Source: Clostridiales bacterium
GTDB taxonomy: Bacteria; Bacillota; Clostridia; Saccharofermentanales; Saccharofermentanaceae
Assembly (NCBI GenBank): GCA_017617525.1
Contig: JAFZWA010000006.1
Location: 143,974 to 207,973 of the forward strand
Direction of reading: 5' to 3'
Length of the DNA: 64,000 bases
Shown here: piece after piece, positions 28,388 to 37,285 of the stretch
Layout of the letters: the number at the start of each line of letters is the position of its first letter
How positions within the stretch are numbered: the first letter of the stretch is position 1
The notes under the pieces: generated by a model
Seen by the model: only the letters and a program-made list of their open reading frames with translations
The model's database searches: none
What the model was told of the DNA's origin: nothing
Position numbers and translations under genes: made by a program

Positions 28388-29836
28388 TCAAAAGCGGAAA
28401 TCGCGGCTGTTGGAATTCTTGATCTCTTCGATATGCTTTGCGCAGATCTCACGGACATTATCCTTCGGGATCTTGGCAAGTTCCTTTTCGATCAGTGCCC
28501 AACCGACCTTCTTCGTATCCTCGGAAGCATAGTCAACGAGGAATTCGGCAAGCGTCATCAGCGCGTTCGGATGGCAGCAGTTCAGGATCTGACCGCTCTT
28601 GCAAAGGCTCATGAAACGGTCGCCCGTTCTGCCTTCACGATAGCAGGCGGTGCAGAAAGACGGCACGTGATCTGTCTCCATCAGCCATCTTACGACTTCG
28701 TCGAGAGTTCTCTGGTCGGAAACATCGAACTGTTCCGTATCCGTCGGACGCTCTTCTTCGGTATAGCCGCCGACAGAAGTTCTGCTGGCGCCGCTGATCT
28801 GGGAAATACCCATCTTCAGCGCCTTTTCACGAACCTGCTGGCTCTCACGTGTAGAAATGATCATACCTGTGTACGGAACTGCCAGACGGATGCAGGCGAT
28901 GATCTTTTCGAATGTCTGATCGTCGATACCGCCGTCAAACTCGTTCGGATCGATATCATCTGCGCGCTTTACACGCGGTACGCTGATCGTATGCGGGCCA
29001 ACGCCATGTACGGCTTCCAGATGCTCCGCATGCATGATCAGTCCGGCAAACTCATACTTATAAAGCTCCAGACCGAAAAGCACTCCCAGTCCGACGTCAT
29101 CGATACCGCCCTCCATAGCGCGGTCCATAGCCTCGGTGTGGTAGTTGTAATCGTGCTTCGGTCCTGTCGGATGAAGTTTCAGATAGCTGTCCTTGTGATA
29201 TGTTTCCTGGAACAGGATATATGTGCCGATACCGGCCTCTTTCAGTTTTCTGTAGTTCTCAACTGTCGTCGCGGCGATATTGACGTTAACTCTTCGGATG
29301 TCACCGTTCTTGTGATGTACGCTGTAGATCGTGTTGATGCACTCGAGAATGTACTCGATCGGGTTGTTCTTCGGATCCTCACCGGCCTCGATCGCCAGTC
29401 TCTTGTGTCCCATATCCTGAAGAGCAATAACTTCCTGACGCACTTCTTCCTGGGTGAGTTTCTTTCTCGGGATCGACTTGTTCTTCGCGTGATACGGGCA
29501 GTACAGACATCCGTTGATGCAGTAGTTGGAGAGATAAAGCGGCGCGAAAAGCACTATTCTGTTACCGTAGTAAGCCTGCTTGATCTCTTCAGCGATCTCG
29601 AACATCTTCTTGATTCGTTCCGGATCTTCACAGGCCAGCAGCACAGACGCCTCTCTGTGGGTCAAAGCCGTACCGTGCTCAGCTGCCTGAAGATTACCCG
29701 GGCGAGCCTTTTCAAGGATCGCATCGATCAGTTCGAAGTTGTTCTTATTTGCTTCGGCGTATGCCAGTGTTTCTTTGATTTCTTCATCATTGATAAACTC
29801 GTCGGCGATCAATGATTTCGGGTCATACTTATACAT
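28388..29836 (-). CDS. hydG: [FeFe]-hydrogenase maturase HydG (radical SAM tyrosine lyase)
   Basis: HydG cleaves tyrosine to supply CO and CN- for the H-cluster. 482 aa. The radical SAM motif is C106-x3-C110-x2-C113 (NYCINGCLYCPYHAKN). The second cluster motif is C-terminal (FCTACYREGRTGDRF, then a further Cys). The ThiH/HydG core ATTVENYRKLKEAGIGTY and SGASRTSVGGY is intact. It lies 19 bases downstream of the TM1266-type regulator. HydE, HydF and hydrogenase genes are not in the window. Very strong similarity; ThiH is excluded by the C-terminal CxxC extension. Confidence 0.96.
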   Translation of the reverse strand: MYKYDPKSLIADEFINDEEIKETLAYAEANKNNFELIDAILEKARPGNLQAAEHGTALTHREASVLLACEDPERIKKMFEIAEEIKQAYYGNRIVLFAPLYLSNYCINGCLYCPYHAKNKSIPRKKLTQEEVRQEVIALQDMGHKRLAIEAGEDPKNNPIEYILECINTIYSVHHKNGDIRRVNVNIAATTVENYRKLKEAGIGTYILFQETYHKDSYLKLHPTGPKHDYNYHTEAMDRAMEGGIDDVGLGVLFGLELYKYEFAGLIMHAEHLEAVHGVGPHTISVPRVKRADDIDPNEFDGGIDDQTFEKIIACIRLAVPYTGMIISTRESQQVREKALKMGISQISGASRTSVGGYTEEERPTDTEQFDVSDQRTLDEVVRWLMETDHVPSFCTACYREGRTGDRFMSLCKSGQILNCCHPNALMTLAEFLVDYASEDTKKVGWALIEKELAKIPKDNVREICAKHIEEIKNSNSRDFRF

Positions 29837-29855
29837 GTGTTTTTTCCTTTCTATT

Positions 29856-30107
29856 TCAATCCTTTACGGCAGAATAAGTTGTTTTTACGCTGATGTTCGG
29901 AAGATTTCCGATCTTACCGGAAAGTGTGGCAATATCGTCCTGCGGAGCATCGATCACCACGCTGATGATGTTGATCTTTCTGTCTCTGTATGGGATGCCC
30001 ATTCTTCCCACGATATACTGTCCGTATTCGTGAAGAAGGCTATTGAGTGCATTCGTATCCCCGTTCTCTTCGACGATCACGCTGATCACAGCTACACGGT
30101 TTTCCAT
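29856..30107 (-). CDS. TM1266-type iron-only hydrogenase system putative regulator
   Basis: 83 aa with an ACT-like beta-alpha-beta pattern (RVAVISVIVEENGD, then YGQYIVGRMGIPYRDRKINIISVVIDA, then LSGKIGNLPNISVKTTYS). This small family is repeatedly found beside hyd maturation genes and is annotated as a putative regulator; no DNA-binding segment is visible. It is the first gene of the hydG unit, behind the leader and terminator described separately; an AGGGGAG site precedes its start. Confidence 0.85.
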   Translation of the reverse strand: MENRVAVISVIVEENGDTNALNSLLHEYGQYIVGRMGIPYRDRKINIISVVIDAPQDDIATLSGKIGNLPNISVKTTYSAVKD

Positions 30108-30108
30108 T

Positions 30109-30177
30109 TCAGATCTCCCCTTTAAACAAAAAAATCACGCCAAAAGGCGTGAATAAACATAAGCACAGAAATATCAT
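30109..30177 (-). other. Possible 22-codon leader ORF spanning the attenuator
   Basis: An ATG at 30177 lies ten bases after AAGGTG. The frame runs through the terminator stem and its T-run and stops one base before the regulator ATG. The peptide would be hydrophobic with two Cys near the start. It could be chance; it is listed because its position would couple translation to read-through. Confidence 0.25.
30128..30152 (-). terminator. Intrinsic terminator inside the hydG operon leader
   Basis: Minus strand: perfect seven-pair stem TCACGCC/GGCGTGA, TTTT loop, then seven T. It lies 21 bases before the regulator ATG and downstream of the operon promoter. Confidence 0.85.
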
Positions 30178-30231
30178 ATAAGATATACACCTTGCTATCA
30201 GCAGTTATTCCGCTTCCCCTTAGGCAAGTCA

Positions 30232-30259
30232 ATTATAGAACACAAGGTGTTTTTGTCAA
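30232..30259 (-). promoter_or_regulatory. Consensus promoter of the hydG operon
   Basis: Minus strand: TTGACA, 16 bases, TATAAT; both hexamers match consensus exactly, the strongest promoter in the window. Confidence 0.85.
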
Positions 30260-30298
30260 TACATGTGCATATATATAAATACATAGTGCCTGTAATTG

Positions 30299-30307
30299 TG
30301 GTATCAT
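30299..30307 (+). promoter_or_regulatory. Extended -10 of argH
   Basis: TGGTATCAT (TG, one base, TATCAT) 36 bases before the argH ATG. The AT-rich stretch GTGCATATATATAAATACAT at 30263-30285 upstream could hold an ARG box. Confidence 0.4.
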
Positions 30308-30342
30308 TAACCAGTAAATCGAGATAAAGGCAGGGATCACAT

Positions 30343-31710
30343 ATGGCGAAGAAAATGTGGGCAGGAAGATTTGAGAAAGCGACTGATAAGGCAGTTAACG
30401 ATTTTAACTCGTCTCTTCCCTTTGACTGCAGAATGTATAAGCAGGATATCGAGGGTTCTGTAGCCCATAGTCAGATGCTTGCCAAGCAGGGCATCATCTC
30501 TCAGGAAGATGCCGATAAGATCAAAGAAGGACTTCTTTCCATTCTTGACGATATCGATTCCGGAAAGCTGACTTTCGATTCGGATGCCGAAGATATCCAT
30601 ATGTTCGTTGAGGAAGAGCTCACCAACAGGATCGGCGACGCAGGAAAGCGTCTGCACACAGGCAGATCCAGAAATGACCAGGTCGCTCTCGACCAGCGTC
30701 TCTACGCTGTTGACGAAGCCAAAGAAGTTCAGTCTCTTCTCGGTCAGCTCCGCGATACTCTCATTGACATTGCAAAAGAAAATACACAGACATATATGCC
30801 TGGTTACACACACCTTCAGCGCGCGCAGCCCATTACTTTTGCGCACTATCTCATGGCCTACATCCAGATGTTCGGCCGTGACATGGATCGTCTCGACGAA
30901 GCGATCGCTAGAACAAACATCTCTCCTTTAGGATCCGGCGCTCTTGCGGGAACCACATATCCTCTGGATCGTGAGTTCGTTGCCGAGCAGCTGGGCATGA
31001 AGGGCGTAACTCTCAATTCACTCGACGGCGTAGCCGACAGAGACTGGGCGATCGAACTTGCATCCTTCGCTTCTCTTGTCATGATGCATCTTTCGCGTCT
31101 TTCGGAAGAGATCATCCTCTACTCCTCTCAGGAGTTTAAATTCATCGAACTCGATGACGCGTATTCGACCGGCTCTTCCATGATGCCGCAGAAAAAGAAC
31201 CCGGATGTTGCTGAGCTTACACGTGGTAAGACCGGTCGTGTCTATGGCGACCTCATTTCCCTGCTCGTTACCATGAAGGGACTTCCGCTTACGTACAACA
31301 AGGACATGCAGGAAGTTCAGGAGGCGCTTTTCGATGTGATCGATACACTTAAGGGCGTGCTCGTTCCGTTCACCGGCATGATCAAGACCATGAAGATCCG
31401 AAAAGAGAATATGGAAAAAGCGGCTCTCGGCGGCTTTACCAACGCGACAGACCTCGCTGATTACCTGGTAAGAAAGGGTATCCCGTTCAGATCCACGCAT
31501 GAGATCTCCGGCAAACTTGTTCACTACTGCATCGAGCATGAAACGACTCTCGAGAAGCTCTCTCTTGAAGAGTTTAAGCAGTTCTCCGACCTGATCGAAG
31601 AAGATGTTTACGACGCGATCTCCCTTGAGACCTGCGTCAACAAGAGGACCATCATCGGCGCTCCGGCTCCGGAGACAGTAAAGAACGCGTTGGATTCACT
31701 TTCCGAGTGA
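30343..31710 (+). CDS. argH: Argininosuccinate lyase
   Basis: Last step of arginine synthesis: argininosuccinate to arginine and fumarate. 455 aa with the family blocks HTGRSRNDQVALD, the catalytic-base region TYMPGYTHLQRAQPI, and the fumarase-superfamily signature TGSSMMPQKKNPD. The start follows AGGGATC. It is separated from argG by 5 kb but on the same strand; no other arg gene is present. Confidence 0.98.
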   Translation: MAKKMWAGRFEKATDKAVNDFNSSLPFDCRMYKQDIEGSVAHSQMLAKQGIISQEDADKIKEGLLSILDDIDSGKLTFDSDAEDIHMFVEEELTNRIGDAGKRLHTGRSRNDQVALDQRLYAVDEAKEVQSLLGQLRDTLIDIAKENTQTYMPGYTHLQRAQPITFAHYLMAYIQMFGRDMDRLDEAIARTNISPLGSGALAGTTYPLDREFVAEQLGMKGVTLNSLDGVADRDWAIELASFASLVMMHLSRLSEEIILYSSQEFKFIELDDAYSTGSSMMPQKKNPDVAELTRGKTGRVYGDLISLLVTMKGLPLTYNKDMQEVQEALFDVIDTLKGVLVPFTGMIKTMKIRKENMEKAALGGFTNATDLADYLVRKGIPFRSTHEISGKLVHYCIEHETTLEKLSLEEFKQFSDLIEEDVYDAISLETCVNKRTIIGAPAPETVKNALDSLSE

Positions 31711-31735
31711 TCATTGATATATCGCTTTCAAAAAG

Positions 31736-31771
31736 AAAAAGACTCGACGCCGATATGACGCCGAGTCTTTT
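31736..31771. terminator. Terminator after argH, probably bidirectional
   Basis: Ten-pair stem AAAAGACTCG/CGAGTCTTTT around a 15-base loop, with T-rich flanks on both strands, between convergent genes. Confidence 0.75.
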
Positions 31772-31790
31772 CTTTTAACAAAATCGCAGA

Positions 31791-32579
31791 TCAGTTATTC
31801 TCTTTTTTCACCGCTTCCGCTCTCTGCTTGGCAAGTGCCGCGAAACGCTTTTCTCCACAACGGCAGATCGTCATTGTTTTCGGATTGATGTTTCCGCATG
31901 TGCATTTCCATGCGTCCTCAGTTACTCGGATCAGTTTGTCCATGTCGCTCTTTTTGTTCGTGGTTTCAGGAACAAAATCCGGCGCTGACGGATCAGGCGG
32001 AGTTGCCCACTTCCAAAGAATGCTTTCGTCAGTATAAGCACTTGTTTCAAAATATGTACGGACTCTCACGGAACTTGTATAATACAGGCCCCAGATAAAG
32101 TAAGCACCAAGAACGGAAATGATGCTTGTGATCGTTTTTGTCTGATCGAAGAGTCCGATAACGCGAGCAATGATCACAGATACAAGTGTCAGGATCATCG
32201 TGATCTCAAACGTTTTCAGGAAAGTGACCTCACGATTGATGACATCCTTAACATACTTGATCTCAAAGACAGTAATAAGTCCGGTCATCATAATATAAAG
32301 ATAACCGACGATCTTGATCGAATCATCAAAATCCGCATCCGCTTCATAAGAGTTGAGCAATGAAAACCACTGCAAGCAAAGAGCGATCATACCGATGATC
32401 CCGATGATGCTGCAAACAACGGTAAACAGAAGGATTCCGCCAAGTTCTTTATACTCAGGATGAGCAGCTACGGAGACTTTTTTCCCCGCGGAGCTCTGCG
32501 ACGAATTGATCTTGCATCCGCAATTGGCGCAGGAACGGCTTGATTCCGGAACAAATTCATTACACTTTGGACAATACAT
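31791..32579 (-). CDS. Polytopic membrane protein with zinc ribbons at both ends
   Basis: 262 aa. An N-terminal zinc ribbon (CPKC at 3-6, CANCGC near 17-22), four hydrophobic segments (about 45-160) and a C-terminal ribbon (CTCGN and CRCG near 228-246). Not recognised beyond this layout. AGGAGG lies eight bases ahead of the start. Convergent with argH and divergent from the diguanylate cyclase gene. Confidence 0.75.
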   Translation of the reverse strand: MYCPKCNEFVPESSRSCANCGCKINSSQSSAGKKVSVAAHPEYKELGGILLFTVVCSIIGIIGMIALCLQWFSLLNSYEADADFDDSIKIVGYLYIMMTGLITVFEIKYVKDVINREVTFLKTFEITMILTLVSVIIARVIGLFDQTKTITSIISVLGAYFIWGLYYTSSVRVRTYFETSAYTDESILWKWATPPDPSAPDFVPETTNKKSDMDKLIRVTEDAWKCTCGNINPKTMTICRCGEKRFAALAKQRAEAVKKENN

Positions 32580-32769
32580 AATACCAACCTCCTAACACAG
32601 TTATTCCCTTAACCCTCTTTCATGATACACAATTATTCCCTGCCATTACATGGCGCAGATAAACCCGTGGAGCATATCTATAACCATTCCCGAAAACCCT
32701 ATAAATCCGCTATTTCTCTAAAAGGTTCGATATGACCGATTTTTGATAATAGCACCGTAGAATAAGACA

Positions 32770-32778
32770 TGTTATAAT
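32770..32778 (+). promoter_or_regulatory. Extended -10 of the diguanylate cyclase gene
   Basis: TGTTATAAT, a perfect extended -10, 43 bases before the TTG start. There is no clear -35. Confidence 0.55.
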
Positions 32779-32820
32779 CGCAATATAACAGCACGGCGAA
32801 CAACATGGAGGTAATTTACT

Positions 32821-34716
32821 TTGGCACGCAAGAAGCTCGGTGTATTCATGAGTGAGATCACCCAGTTCTTCCAGCAGGCCTGCGGCAAAGCGATCATTGA
32901 TCTTGCTTCGCTTCGGGATATGGATGTTGTTGTGTTTGCCTCTTACGGTTCCTACACTTCTCCATATGGCCGAAACCTCCTTTCTGAGATCGGAAAGAAA
33001 AACATCATTCATCTTCCGGACTACTCTTCTCTGGATGCGATCATTGCCATGCCAAGCACTTTTGATATTGCAGGAATGGATGATGAGTTCTATGAACTCG
33101 TCTGTGAAAACGCCAAATGCCCCGTGATCTGTCTTCAGACAGGAAGAGACGACTTCTATACGATCTCCATCGACAATCACGCTTCCATGTACCAGATGAC
33201 GCGTCACTTCATTGACGAGCATCATTTCACTGATATCTGCTATATGTCAGGACCGTTCCAGGCCAAGGACTCTCCTGACCGCCTGCGTGGATTTGTTGAC
33301 GCGATGAGAGATGGCGGTGTCGCGATGCAGCCGAACTCCATCTACGAAGGGAACTACTGGCGCAACCGCGGTCAGAAAGCCGTTGATTTCTTTATGCAGG
33401 AAAGGCGCTCCTATCCGCAGGCCATTATCTGCGCAAACGACTATATGGCTCTTTCCATCTGTGATGAACTGAAAGAACGAGGAATACGAGTTCCTGAAGA
33501 TGTCTGTGTATGCGGTTTTGACGGAATCCAGGAAGGAAAAGACGCGATCCCTTCTCTTACCACTGTTCAGATCACACCGGAAAAGTACGCCGAAGCGGCT
33601 TTTCAGATCATTGACGATCTGAAAGCAGGAAAGAAAGTCGACAAGAAGATCACTTTGACTGATGAGATCTATTACCGCGCAAGCTGCGGATGCGGAAAGC
33701 AGTTCATCTGCGGCAACGTTGACGAGATCTATCATTCGCTTGCCGAAAAAGAGTTCCTGCTTCGTGAATCCGGCCGTATCACAGCTGACTACCAGAACAA
33801 TTTTGATATCGACACATGTCTTTCCGTCGCGAATTACTACTTCCATACGCTGGGCTGCGAACGCGGATTTATTTGCCTTTGCGATGATTCAGACGATCTC
33901 TTCTCTTCAGAAGAAGATACCGCTTTTTCCGAGAAAATGTTCCTGCTTCAGATAATGAACAAGAATGACCGTATGCACGGAGAAGCTCCCAATGAGCTTT
34001 TCCCGAGGAAAGACATTCTTCCGAAAGATATCTTTGAGACCGAAGAACCCGGGATCTATATCGTTATCCCGCTCTTTTTCAAGAACAAAGATTACGGCTA
34101 CATCGTATTGAATCCTCAGAAAGATCAATGGCCGAATTCACTGACGATCACCTATGTCAGTGCTCTTTCCTCTTCGATCGAGAGCTGCTTCTATGAAAAG
34201 AAGTTCAGCGCGGTCAAAGAGATCACAAAGCTGTCCAGAACCGATGAGCTCACAGGTCTATACAACCGCCGCGGTTTTGAAAACGCGCTTCAGGATCTTC
34301 TTAAGAATACGCCCGATGATTACACGATCAGCATTGCCAGCATCGATATGGATAACTTAAAGACCATAAACGATGTCTACGGTCACTCAGACGGTGACTT
34401 CGCGCTGGCTTCTATTTCACGAGTCCTTCAGGATTGTCTGAAAGAAAATGAATTCTGCGCGAGATTCGGCGGTGACGAATTCTCTGCTGTTCTGGTCGCC
34501 AAAGAAAAGTCACGCGCTCAGGAATACATAGACAAAGTCACTTCAGAACTGGAAAGAGTTTCCAAAGAATCCGGAAAACCATACTCCCTGCACGTCAGTA
34601 TCGGCGCAAGCAGGCTCGCCGGAAGAGACACCTCCAACATCGTTAACTGTATGAGAGAAGCTGACGAACAGATGTATCAGAAAAAGAGAGCGTATAAAAA
34701 GGAAGGAAACGAGTAA
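32821..34716 (+). CDS. Diguanylate cyclase with LacI-like periplasmic-binding-fold sensor
   Basis: 631 aa starting at TTG after GGAGG and nine bases. Residues 5-290 match the sugar-binding half of LacI/GalR regulators (KKLGVFMSEI, DFYTISIDNHASMYQMTRHFID, AIICANDYMALSICDELKERGIRVPEDV), but there is no helix-turn-helix. A middle region (about 290-460) is GAF-like in outline. The C-terminal GGDEF domain (from TDELTGLYNRRGFENAL) has an intact FGGDEF. The inhibitory RxxD site reads KENE. No TM or signal peptide, so cytosolic. Inference: makes c-di-GMP in response to a small ligand. Confidence 0.88.
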   Translation: MARKKLGVFMSEITQFFQQACGKAIIDLASLRDMDVVVFASYGSYTSPYGRNLLSEIGKKNIIHLPDYSSLDAIIAMPSTFDIAGMDDEFYELVCENAKCPVICLQTGRDDFYTISIDNHASMYQMTRHFIDEHHFTDICYMSGPFQAKDSPDRLRGFVDAMRDGGVAMQPNSIYEGNYWRNRGQKAVDFFMQERRSYPQAIICANDYMALSICDELKERGIRVPEDVCVCGFDGIQEGKDAIPSLTTVQITPEKYAEAAFQIIDDLKAGKKVDKKITLTDEIYYRASCGCGKQFICGNVDEIYHSLAEKEFLLRESGRITADYQNNFDIDTCLSVANYYFHTLGCERGFICLCDDSDDLFSSEEDTAFSEKMFLLQIMNKNDRMHGEAPNELFPRKDILPKDIFETEEPGIYIVIPLFFKNKDYGYIVLNPQKDQWPNSLTITYVSALSSSIESCFYEKKFSAVKEITKLSRTDELTGLYNRRGFENALQDLLKNTPDDYTISIASIDMDNLKTINDVYGHSDGDFALASISRVLQDCLKENEFCARFGGDEFSAVLVAKEKSRAQEYIDKVTSELERVSKESGKPYSLHVSIGASRLAGRDTSNIVNCMREADEQMYQKKRAYKKEGNE

Positions 34717-34740
34717 ACCTCATTTCCTTCCCTCTTTTTT
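34701..34740 (+). terminator. Terminator overlapping the end of the diguanylate cyclase gene
   Basis: Stem GGAAGGAAA/TTTCCTTCC with an inner GAG/CTC pair set, then CTCTTTTTT. The stop codon TAA lies in the loop. Confidence 0.75.
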
Positions 34741-34756
34741 CCACCTCATATGTTTC

Positions 34757-35473
34757 TTACGGCAGATAACTCATTTCAATTGTATTTACAACGCCATCAC
34801 AGAACGTGTACATATATGTTCTGTAACCCATATATACTTCGGATGCCTGTTCATACGTCAAGATCTCATATTTCTGGCCGTTCGATTCAAATTCAGAAGA
34901 TCTTGCAGGTTCACCTACTGAGTTGATCAGATCATCCTTTGTGAAAAGCTCCGGGAAATTGTAGGTAACAGCACCATCCGGAAGTTCACGGATCGCGGAA
35001 AGATTGAAAGAAGAGATCACACAATCTTTAGCCGCAAGGTCCGCATCCGTAAAGTTGGCGACAGTCAATCCGACAGATCTATAAGGAATAACATCAAAAC
35101 TAAAGCCGATATAGAAACTGGACTGTTTTTCTACGATCGTTTCGAAGTCGCTGTCGGAATTACTGAACGGAACGCCATCGTTGACCATATCGGAAAGCTT
35201 CGTTACGCCAAGCGTGTACTTCTTTCCGTTATAGAAAAAGCTCATATCATTAAAGTCGTTAAACTTATCCGATGTGCAGGTGCCTGTCGGTGTTCTCTGG
35301 GAAATCTCAGCGATAGTTGTTGTGGTGGTTGTTTCTTCCTCGGTATCTTCCTTCTCTTCTACACGTTCATCTTTATCATTCGACTTCTTGTCGGAAGACT
35401 TAGATGAGCAGGCAGACATACCAAGAACGAGAACTATGCTCATAATGATGCTCATGATCCTTATTTTCTTCAT
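34757..35473 (-). CDS. Hypothetical lipoprotein (238 aa)
   Basis: Signal peptide with lipobox MSAC (Cys22), then a Ser/Lys/Asp/Glu/Thr linker with a six-Thr run, and a mixed alpha/beta domain with NGKKYTLGVTKLSDMV and FTKDDLINSVGEPARS. Not recognised; the last part resembles the small outer-surface SmpA/OmlA-like and DUF-type lipoproteins only in general pattern. Good AAGGAGAAACG site. Confidence 0.7.
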   Translation of the reverse strand: MKKIRIMSIIMSIVLVLGMSACSSKSSDKKSNDKDERVEEKEDTEEETTTTTTIAEISQRTPTGTCTSDKFNDFNDMSFFYNGKKYTLGVTKLSDMVNDGVPFSNSDSDFETIVEKQSSFYIGFSFDVIPYRSVGLTVANFTDADLAAKDCVISSFNLSAIRELPDGAVTYNFPELFTKDDLINSVGEPARSSEFESNGQKYEILTYEQASEVYMGYRTYMYTFCDGVVNTIEMSYLP

Positions 35474-35520
35474 TTTCGTTTCTCCTTTTTCTTTTTTCTT
35501 TTCAGTTTCCTATACGTTTA

Positions 35521-36879
35521 TCAGTTTCTCATACTGTGGATCGGTGCCGGGATACGTCCGCCTCTGGAAATAAACGCTTCGGAAGAAGCTGTATTCACTT
35601 CCATGATCGGCGCGTATCCGAGAAGTCCGCCGAACTCGACCTGGTCGCCGACCTTCTTACCCGGGACAGGAATGACACGGACAGCCGTGGTCTTATTGTT
35701 AAATGTACCGAGAGCCATCTCATCGGCGATGATACCAGAGATCGTGGATGCCGGAGTATCACCCGGGATCGCGATCATATCAAGACCAACAGAGCAAACG
35801 CATGTCATCGCTTCGAGCTTTTCAAGACGCAGGAAGCCTTTCTCGGCAACCTCGATCATGCCCTCGTCTTCGGATACCGGAATAAACGCGCCGGACAATC
35901 CTCCTACAAAAGAACTTGCCATTGTTCCGCCCTTCTTTACGGCGTCATTGAGCATCGCCAGAGCGGCTGTCGTTCCCCAAGCGCCACAGTGCTCAAGACC
36001 GAACTCTTCAAGGATACGGCCGACAGAGTCACCGACTGCCGGTGTCGGAGCAAGAGAAAGGTCGATGATACCGAACGGAACATTCAGTCTCTGGGAAGCT
36101 TCACGAGCAACGAGTTCACCGACACGTGTGATCTTAAACGCGGCCTTCTTGATCGTTTCGGCGACGACACCGAGGTCTTCTCCCTTAACTGTCTCAAGAG
36201 CTGCCTTGATAACACCCGGACCGGAAATACCGACATTGATGACGCACTCCGGCTCACCGGGGCCGAGGAACGCGCCCGCCATGAACGGGTTATCTTCCGG
36301 AGCATTCGCGAAAACAACAAGTTTCGCGCAGCCCAGAGCGTCTCTGTCTTTCGTCGCTTCCGCTGTCTTTTTGATGATCTCACCCATATCTCTTACGGCA
36401 TCCATATTGATGCCGGAACGAGTAGACGCGAGATTGATCGAAGAGCAGACATTATCCGTAACGGAAAGAGCTTCCGGGATCGAGTCGATCAGGCGCTTAT
36501 CGGAGATGGTATATCCTTTCTGTACCATAGCGGAGAATCCGCCGATAAAGTTAACGCCGCACTCTTTTGCTGCCTTATCGAGAGTTTTCGCGAACATCGT
36601 ATAATCCTTCGCGCCGGAAGCCGCGGCAACGATGGAGATCGGTGTTACGGAAATACGCTTATTTACGATCGGTACTCTGTACTTTTCAGTGATCTCCTCA
36701 CCTACTTTCACCAGATCCTTGGCATAGCGTGTGATCTTATCGTAGATCTTCTGGCAGGACTTCTCCGGCGTATCTGCCGCGCAATCCATCAGATTGATAC
36801 CCATGGTGATCGTGCGAACGTCCAGATGCTGTTCCTGGAACATGCGGACGGTTTCTAAAACTTCAAAATCAGTAATCAT
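35521..36879 (-). CDS. UPF0210 (PFL, DUF711) family protein
   Basis: 452 aa, full length. Characteristic stretches: [48 protein letters not shown], and a Gly-rich end ([18 protein letters not shown]). The family was named for structural likeness to pyruvate formate-lyase-type barrels; its reaction is not settled. It follows the UPF0237 ACT protein, the conserved pairing. Confidence 0.9.
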   Translation of the reverse strand: MITDFEVLETVRMFQEQHLDVRTITMGINLMDCAADTPEKSCQKIYDKITRYAKDLVKVGEEITEKYRVPIVNKRISVTPISIVAAASGAKDYTMFAKTLDKAAKECGVNFIGGFSAMVQKGYTISDKRLIDSIPEALSVTDNVCSSINLASTRSGINMDAVRDMGEIIKKTAEATKDRDALGCAKLVVFANAPEDNPFMAGAFLGPGEPECVINVGISGPGVIKAALETVKGEDLGVVAETIKKAAFKITRVGELVAREASQRLNVPFGIIDLSLAPTPAVGDSVGRILEEFGLEHCGAWGTTAALAMLNDAVKKGGTMASSFVGGLSGAFIPVSEDEGMIEVAEKGFLRLEKLEAMTCVCSVGLDMIAIPGDTPASTISGIIADEMALGTFNNKTTAVRVIPVPGKKVGDQVEFGGLLGYAPIMEVNTASSEAFISRGGRIPAPIHSMRN

Positions 36880-36932
36880 ATATAAACCTGCGATTCATTT
36901 AATTTTCGGATTGATCTACCAAAAAAGAAAGA

Positions 36933-37223
36933 TCAGATACGGTGCATAGCGTAGAAAAGATCCGTGTGCTGGATACGGATGGATACGCCGATCTCTTCAC
37001 CGACTTTATCGAGCTTATCGGAAAGCACCTTCATGTCGGACTTTGCTGTCTTCAGATCAACAAGCATGATCATGGTGAAGATGTCATCTAAGATCGTTTG
37101 TGTGATGTCATTGATATTTACGCCTTCCTCAGCAAGAAGCGCCGAGATCTTCGCGATGATACCTACCGCGTCGCATCCAACGACTGTAATGACCGCCTTA
37201 TTCTTATCTTTTTCAGTACTCAT
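36933..37223 (-). CDS. UPF0237 ACT-domain protein
   Basis: 96 aa comprising one ACT domain (AVITVVGCDAVGIIAKISALLAEEGVNI) plus a C-terminal segment with IRIQHTDLFYAMHRI. ACT domains bind amino acids; in this pair the protein is presumed to sense a ligand for UPF0210, which is inference. Starts after AGGAGAAACACACT. Confidence 0.9.
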   Translation of the reverse strand: MSTEKDKNKAVITVVGCDAVGIIAKISALLAEEGVNINDITQTILDDIFTMIMLVDLKTAKSDMKVLSDKLDKVGEEIGVSIRIQHTDLFYAMHRI

Positions 37224-37285
37224 AGTGTGTTTCTCCTTTTACTTTTTATCATCAGGAGGGTCTCCCCTCTTTGGTGCGAAATTGA

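Larger units (their letters stand above)
30107..30231 (-). promoter_or_regulatory. Leader of the hydG operon with possible RNA structure
   Basis: About 118 transcribed bases separate the promoter from the first gene. The first 40 can close a CTTGC/GCAAG stem around an inner AGCGG/CTGCT hairpin, and further down is a strong intrinsic terminator. I could not match the sequence to a riboswitch class that I know (no TPP, FMN, SAM, cobalamin, purine, T-box or c-di-GMP core). Confidence 0.45.

Noticed and set aside
28367..29815. Plus-strand frame of 482 codons opposite hydG
   Set aside because: A codon-bias shadow of hydG. The same applies to the frames opposite htpG (20873-22588) and the UPF0210 gene (35536-36858).
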